Origin: Eutrophocola sp965662685
Lineage (GTDB): Bacteria; Pseudomonadota; Gammaproteobacteria; Pseudomonadales; Pseudohongiellaceae
Assembly (NCBI GenBank): GCA_965662685.1
Contig: CBFIIQ010000012.1
Coordinates: 11,717 to 75,716, forward strand
DNA: 64,000 bases
Direction: 5' to 3'
The translations under genes were made by a program, and so were the position numbers. Below the pieces are notes generated by a model, which was given only the letters and a program-made list of their open reading frames with translations, made no database searches and was not told where the DNA came from. The stretch's first letter is position 1. Each line of letters opens with the position of its first letter. Positions 61,151-64,000 of the stretch are shown piece by piece.

Positions 61151-62422
61151 TCAGGCTTTATCCAGTGCCTGGCTGACGTCGGCAATAATATCGTCAATGT
61201 GTTCAATGCCAACAGAGATCCTGACCAGGTCGGTACTGACGCCGGAGGCCGCCAGTTCTGCTTCATTAAGCTGGCGATGGGTAGTGGAGGCTGGATGGCA
61301 GGCCAGTGACTTGGCATCACCGATATTGACCAGGCGTAAAATCATATCCAGTGAATCAATAAATTTAGTACAGGCTTCAATGCCACCGGTGATACCAAAA
61401 CTCAGGATGCCAGAGGCCTTGCCTCCTGTGATTTTTTGGCAGGCATCAAAGTGGGGACTATCCGCCAGACCGGCATAATTTACCCATTCCACTTTCGGAT
61501 GTTGCTTGAGATAGTCGGCCAGCTTTTCTGCATTTTCACAATGTCGATCCATGCGCAGGCCAAGCGTTTCCAATCCCTGCAGAATCTGAAAGGCGTTCAT
61601 GGGGGATAATGCGGCGCCGGTATTTCTTAATGGCACCACACGCAGTCGTCCAATATAAGCGGCGGGTCCCAGTGCTTCGGTATAGACAACGCCGTGATAG
61701 GACGCATCAGGCTCATTGAGCATAGGGAAGCGATCCTTGTTTGCGACCCAATCAAATTTTCCGGAATCAACCACTACGCCGCCAATGGAGGTGCCATGAC
61801 CACCAATATATTTGGTAAGCGAATGCACCACGATATCAGCACCCAGCTCAAAAGGACGGCACAGATAAGGCGTGGCCACGGTATTATCAACGATCAACGG
61901 CACACCATGTTTGTGAGCAATTTCCGCGAGGCGCGCTATATCAACCACGTTACCGGCCGGGTTACCAATGGATTCACAGAAGACCGCTTTGGTATTTTCA
62001 TCAATCGCTTTTTCGAAGCCGTCAAAATCATCAGCGGACACCATACGCGCTTCAACGCCCTGTCTGGGCAGGCTGTGGGCAAAGAAATTATAGGTGCCGC
62101 CATAGAGCTGACTGGTGCTGACGATATTGTCGCCAACCGCAGTGATACATTGAATGGCGTAAGTAATAGCCGCCATACCGGAGGCAACGCAGACCGAGGC
62201 CAGTCCACCTTCCATGGCTGCAATACGTTTTTCCAGTACGTCCGTGGTGGGGTTCATGATGCGGGTATAGATATTTCCCGGCACCTTGAGGTCAAACAGG
62301 TCCGCACCATGCTGCGTGTTATCAAAGGTATAGGACGTGGTTTGATAAATCGGTACCGCGGCTGCCTTGGTGGTTTCTTCCGACTTATAGCCTTCATGCA
62401 ATGCAATGGATTCAAGTTTCAT
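61151..62422 (-). CDS. metY: O-acetylhomoserine aminocarboxypropyltransferase
   Basis: 423 aa, normal length. PLP enzyme that makes homocysteine from O-acetylhomoserine and sulfide. Marks: QTTSYTFDNTQHGADLF, YTRIMNPTTDVLEKRIAAME, the PLP Lys in VVHSLTKYIGGHG, and RISVGIEHIDDIIADVSQAL at the end. It starts 26 bases after the aldehyde dehydrogenase stop, so it probably depends on that promoter. No SAM riboswitch was seen. Confidence 0.94.
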   Translation of the reverse strand: MKLESIALHEGYKSEETTKAAAVPIYQTTSYTFDNTQHGADLFDLKVPGNIYTRIMNPTTDVLEKRIAAMEGGLASVCVASGMAAITYAIQCITAVGDNIVSTSQLYGGTYNFFAHSLPRQGVEARMVSADDFDGFEKAIDENTKAVFCESIGNPAGNVVDIARLAEIAHKHGVPLIVDNTVATPYLCRPFELGADIVVHSLTKYIGGHGTSIGGVVVDSGKFDWVANKDRFPMLNEPDASYHGVVYTEALGPAAYIGRLRVVPLRNTGAALSPMNAFQILQGLETLGLRMDRHCENAEKLADYLKQHPKVEWVNYAGLADSPHFDACQKITGGKASGILSFGITGGIEACTKFIDSLDMILRLVNIGDAKSLACHPASTTHRQLNEAELAASGVSTDLVRISVGIEHIDDIIADVSQALDKA

Positions 62423-62448
62423 GGTGATCCCCTCTAAATATATTTTTT

Positions 62449-63795
62449 TTAAGAATTCTGATGCCGATACACGGCCCGTTCATGGGAAAAGGCCCTGAAG
62501 CCAAAGACGCCATGATAACTTCCGGTGCCGCTGCCATTAACGCCGCCAAAGGGCAGCTTGTTTTCCAGGTAGTGAGAGAACACCCCATTTACGGTGACAC
62601 CACCGGAAGAGGTTCTGTTCAATACCTTGTCGATATTGTCCTGATCGTTACTGTACACATAAAGCGCCAGCGGCTTGTCTCTTGCTTCTATATAGGACAC
62701 GGCATTATCGATGCTTTCACAAGTCATTACCGGCAGTATTGGCCCGAATATTTCCTCCTGCATGATCTTCATATCCGGCGTTACATCGGTCAGCAATGTC
62801 GGATGCACCGTGCGGTCGCTTTCTTCCAGAACACCGCCCACTGCTACCTTGGCGCCCTTGGCAATAGCGTCATCAAACAGCGCCTTGATGCGGGAAAAGT
62901 TCTGCGGATTAACGATCTGGGCGATATTCTCTTTCTTGATATTGCCGTCTTCGTCATAGAGGTTTTCTTTGACTCTGGCCTGAAAAGTATCCACCAGTTC
63001 CTGTTTCTGCTCCGCTCCGATCAAAACATAGTCAGGACAGATACAGGCCTGTCCGCCGTTGAACTGTTTGGCGCCGGCCAGATCGCCGGCAATTTTCTGC
63101 ACATCCACGCCCTGGTCCACAATAACCGGCGATTTACCGCCCAGTTCCAGTGTCACGCTGGCCAGATGTTTCGCCGCGGCGGCCATCACCAGCTTGCCCA
63201 CCCGTGTGCTGCCAGTGAAGAAAATATGGTTGAACGGTAATTCCAGCAGGGCAGTGGCGACACTGACATCGCCTTCAAACAGCGCTACCTCGTTTTCCTC
63301 AAAGGCTTCCCGAAGGATGGTGGCGGCGACACTGGCGGTAGCCGGGCACAGGTCTGTGAGCTTGACCATGCAGCAGTTACCGGCGGCGATGGCTGCTGCC
63401 AGCGGACCCAGTACCAGACCGAGAGGAAAATTCCAGGGGCCCAGTATCAAACATACGCCGCGCGCTTCCAGGACAATATTGGCGGTGTCATTCGGATTCA
63501 TGGAAGGCACCACGTCAACGGGCTTCATCCAGTCATCAAGATTATCGATATTGCGCTGAATATTCGCCGTAACGTTGGCCACTTCAGTGATACGAATTTC
63601 CTGTTCCGGCTTGCGCGTGTCCTGTCTTACTGCCGCCACGATGTCATCGGCATGGGCTTCTACCGCATCTTTGAGTTTTTGCAGTTTGGCTTTGCGCTCT
63701 TCTGCAGTAGAGGCTTTGCTGTCCCACTGCTGCTTTTGCTGCAGGGCAAAGATACGATGAATTTCGGTGGATATGGCTGTGGCAGGACTGGACAT
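62449..63795 (-). CDS. Aldehyde dehydrogenase (ALDH3-like)
   Basis: 448 aa. The compact length and absence of a long N-terminal part fit the ALDH3/coniferyl aldehyde class. Catalytic Glu in LELGGKSPVIVD and Cys in NGGQACICPDYVL are intact, with the NAD-binding FFTGSTRVGKLVMAAAAK. Substrate is probably a medium- or long-chain or aromatic aldehyde. It is first in a likely operon with metY and the MAPEG gene. Conflicting open frames on the plus strand are shadows. Confidence 0.93.
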   Translation of the reverse strand: MSSPATAISTEIHRIFALQQKQQWDSKASTAEERKAKLQKLKDAVEAHADDIVAAVRQDTRKPEQEIRITEVANVTANIQRNIDNLDDWMKPVDVVPSMNPNDTANIVLEARGVCLILGPWNFPLGLVLGPLAAAIAAGNCCMVKLTDLCPATASVAATILREAFEENEVALFEGDVSVATALLELPFNHIFFTGSTRVGKLVMAAAAKHLASVTLELGGKSPVIVDQGVDVQKIAGDLAGAKQFNGGQACICPDYVLIGAEQKQELVDTFQARVKENLYDEDGNIKKENIAQIVNPQNFSRIKALFDDAIAKGAKVAVGGVLEESDRTVHPTLLTDVTPDMKIMQEEIFGPILPVMTCESIDNAVSYIEARDKPLALYVYSNDQDNIDKVLNRTSSGGVTVNGVFSHYLENKLPFGGVNGSGTGSYHGVFGFRAFSHERAVYRHQNS

Positions 63796-63927
63796 CAGTT
63801 AATCTCGCTATCGATGGTTAATCATTATGGATTCGGGACTATGCCGATGATTGGTGCTTTTGGCAAGTTGACAAGGAAAACTTCAGAAAGCTCTTGTTTT
63901 GAAAGGATCCAGGCTTAACCCTGGAAG

Positions 63928-64000
63928 CTATAATGGCTCTGTCCATTCAATGCACATGGTCTTGCCATAGGCAGTGGCGCGCCACTTTCCCAGTAATTGT
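63928..64000 (-). CDS. Possible C-terminal end of a gene cut by the window edge
   Basis: The minus strand stays open from the edge to a TAG at 63928-63930 and reads GKWRATAYGKTMCIEWTEPL at the end. Composition looks protein-like, but only 23 codons are available, so neither family nor reality can be confirmed. Confidence 0.35.
   Translation of the reverse strand, partial: QLLGKWRATAYGKTMCIEWTEPL

Noticed and set aside
62423..62448. SAM riboswitch in front of metY
   Set aside because: Only 26 bases lie between the aldehyde dehydrogenase stop and the metY start.
61694..63240. Two plus-strand open frames of about 250 codons opposite metY and the aldehyde dehydrogenase gene
   Set aside because: They mirror strongly conserved enzymes on the other strand and match no family; treated as shadows.

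Overview
The window reads as chromosomal DNA from a free-living, probably marine, gammaproteobacterium. Evidence: the gene orders yicC | rph-pyrE, slmA/argB/algC/coaBC/radC/rpmB-rpmG and rsmD | ftsY-ftsE-ftsX, the nucleoid-occlusion factor SlmA, Sec, Tat and lipoprotein signals, and Na+-coupled uptake genes (NSS transporter, MadLM). No phage, insertion sequence, CRISPR array, rRNA or tRNA was found. Many genes are lone accessory functions (carotenoid oxygenase, IorAB-type molybdoenzyme, cytochrome P460, DUF1552, ankyrin protein), as in oligotrophic marine lineages. The species cannot be named from sequence alone.

Layout. 1-10.5 kb: housekeeping block (yicC 5' end, rph, pyrE, a DUF4124 protein, slmA, argB, algC, coaBC, radC, rpmB, rpmG, ubiX, a zinc-ribbon membrane protein and a c-type cytochrome). 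10.6-24.6 kb: a long minus-strand run of twelve genes. Nine of them (13.6-24.6 kb) form a compact envelope locus: a Ser-rich lipoprotein, a second lipoprotein, a TPR membrane protein, a PEGA-repeat/SUMF1 membrane protein, a small exported acidic protein, an ExbB/TolQ-type channel protein, a degenerate Hsp70/actin-like protein and two single-pass von Willebrand A (VWA) proteins. Two more lipoproteins and an M48 protease follow. 25-38 kb: hydantoinase A subunit, mutM, two exported proteins, ferredoxin and coaD, an NSS transporter, RidA, rsmD, ftsYEX, a multicopper oxidase and tag. 38.8-46.7 kb: IorAB-type oxidoreductase, then three tandem paralogous TPR/TonB-C-like proteins. 47-57 kb: SDR, DUF1552, ankyrin protein, cytochrome P460, carotenoid oxygenase, shikimate kinase, three GNAT acetyltransferases and small unknowns. 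57-64 kb: malonate uptake and activation (madL-madM-matB), small membrane proteins, and an aldehyde dehydrogenase-metY pair.

Most interesting point. Both VWA proteins start with an ExbD/TolR-like transmembrane helix carrying the F-L-D-V-M signature, including the Asp that in ExbD and TolR is the proton-path residue, and they sit beside an ExbB/TolQ homologue. The locus could therefore encode a proton-driven motor whose two different rotor subunits carry periplasmic VWA domains, with lipoproteins, TPR and PEGA/SUMF1 proteins as the envelope partners. I do not recognise it as a named system. The function is inferred; the motifs are directly visible.
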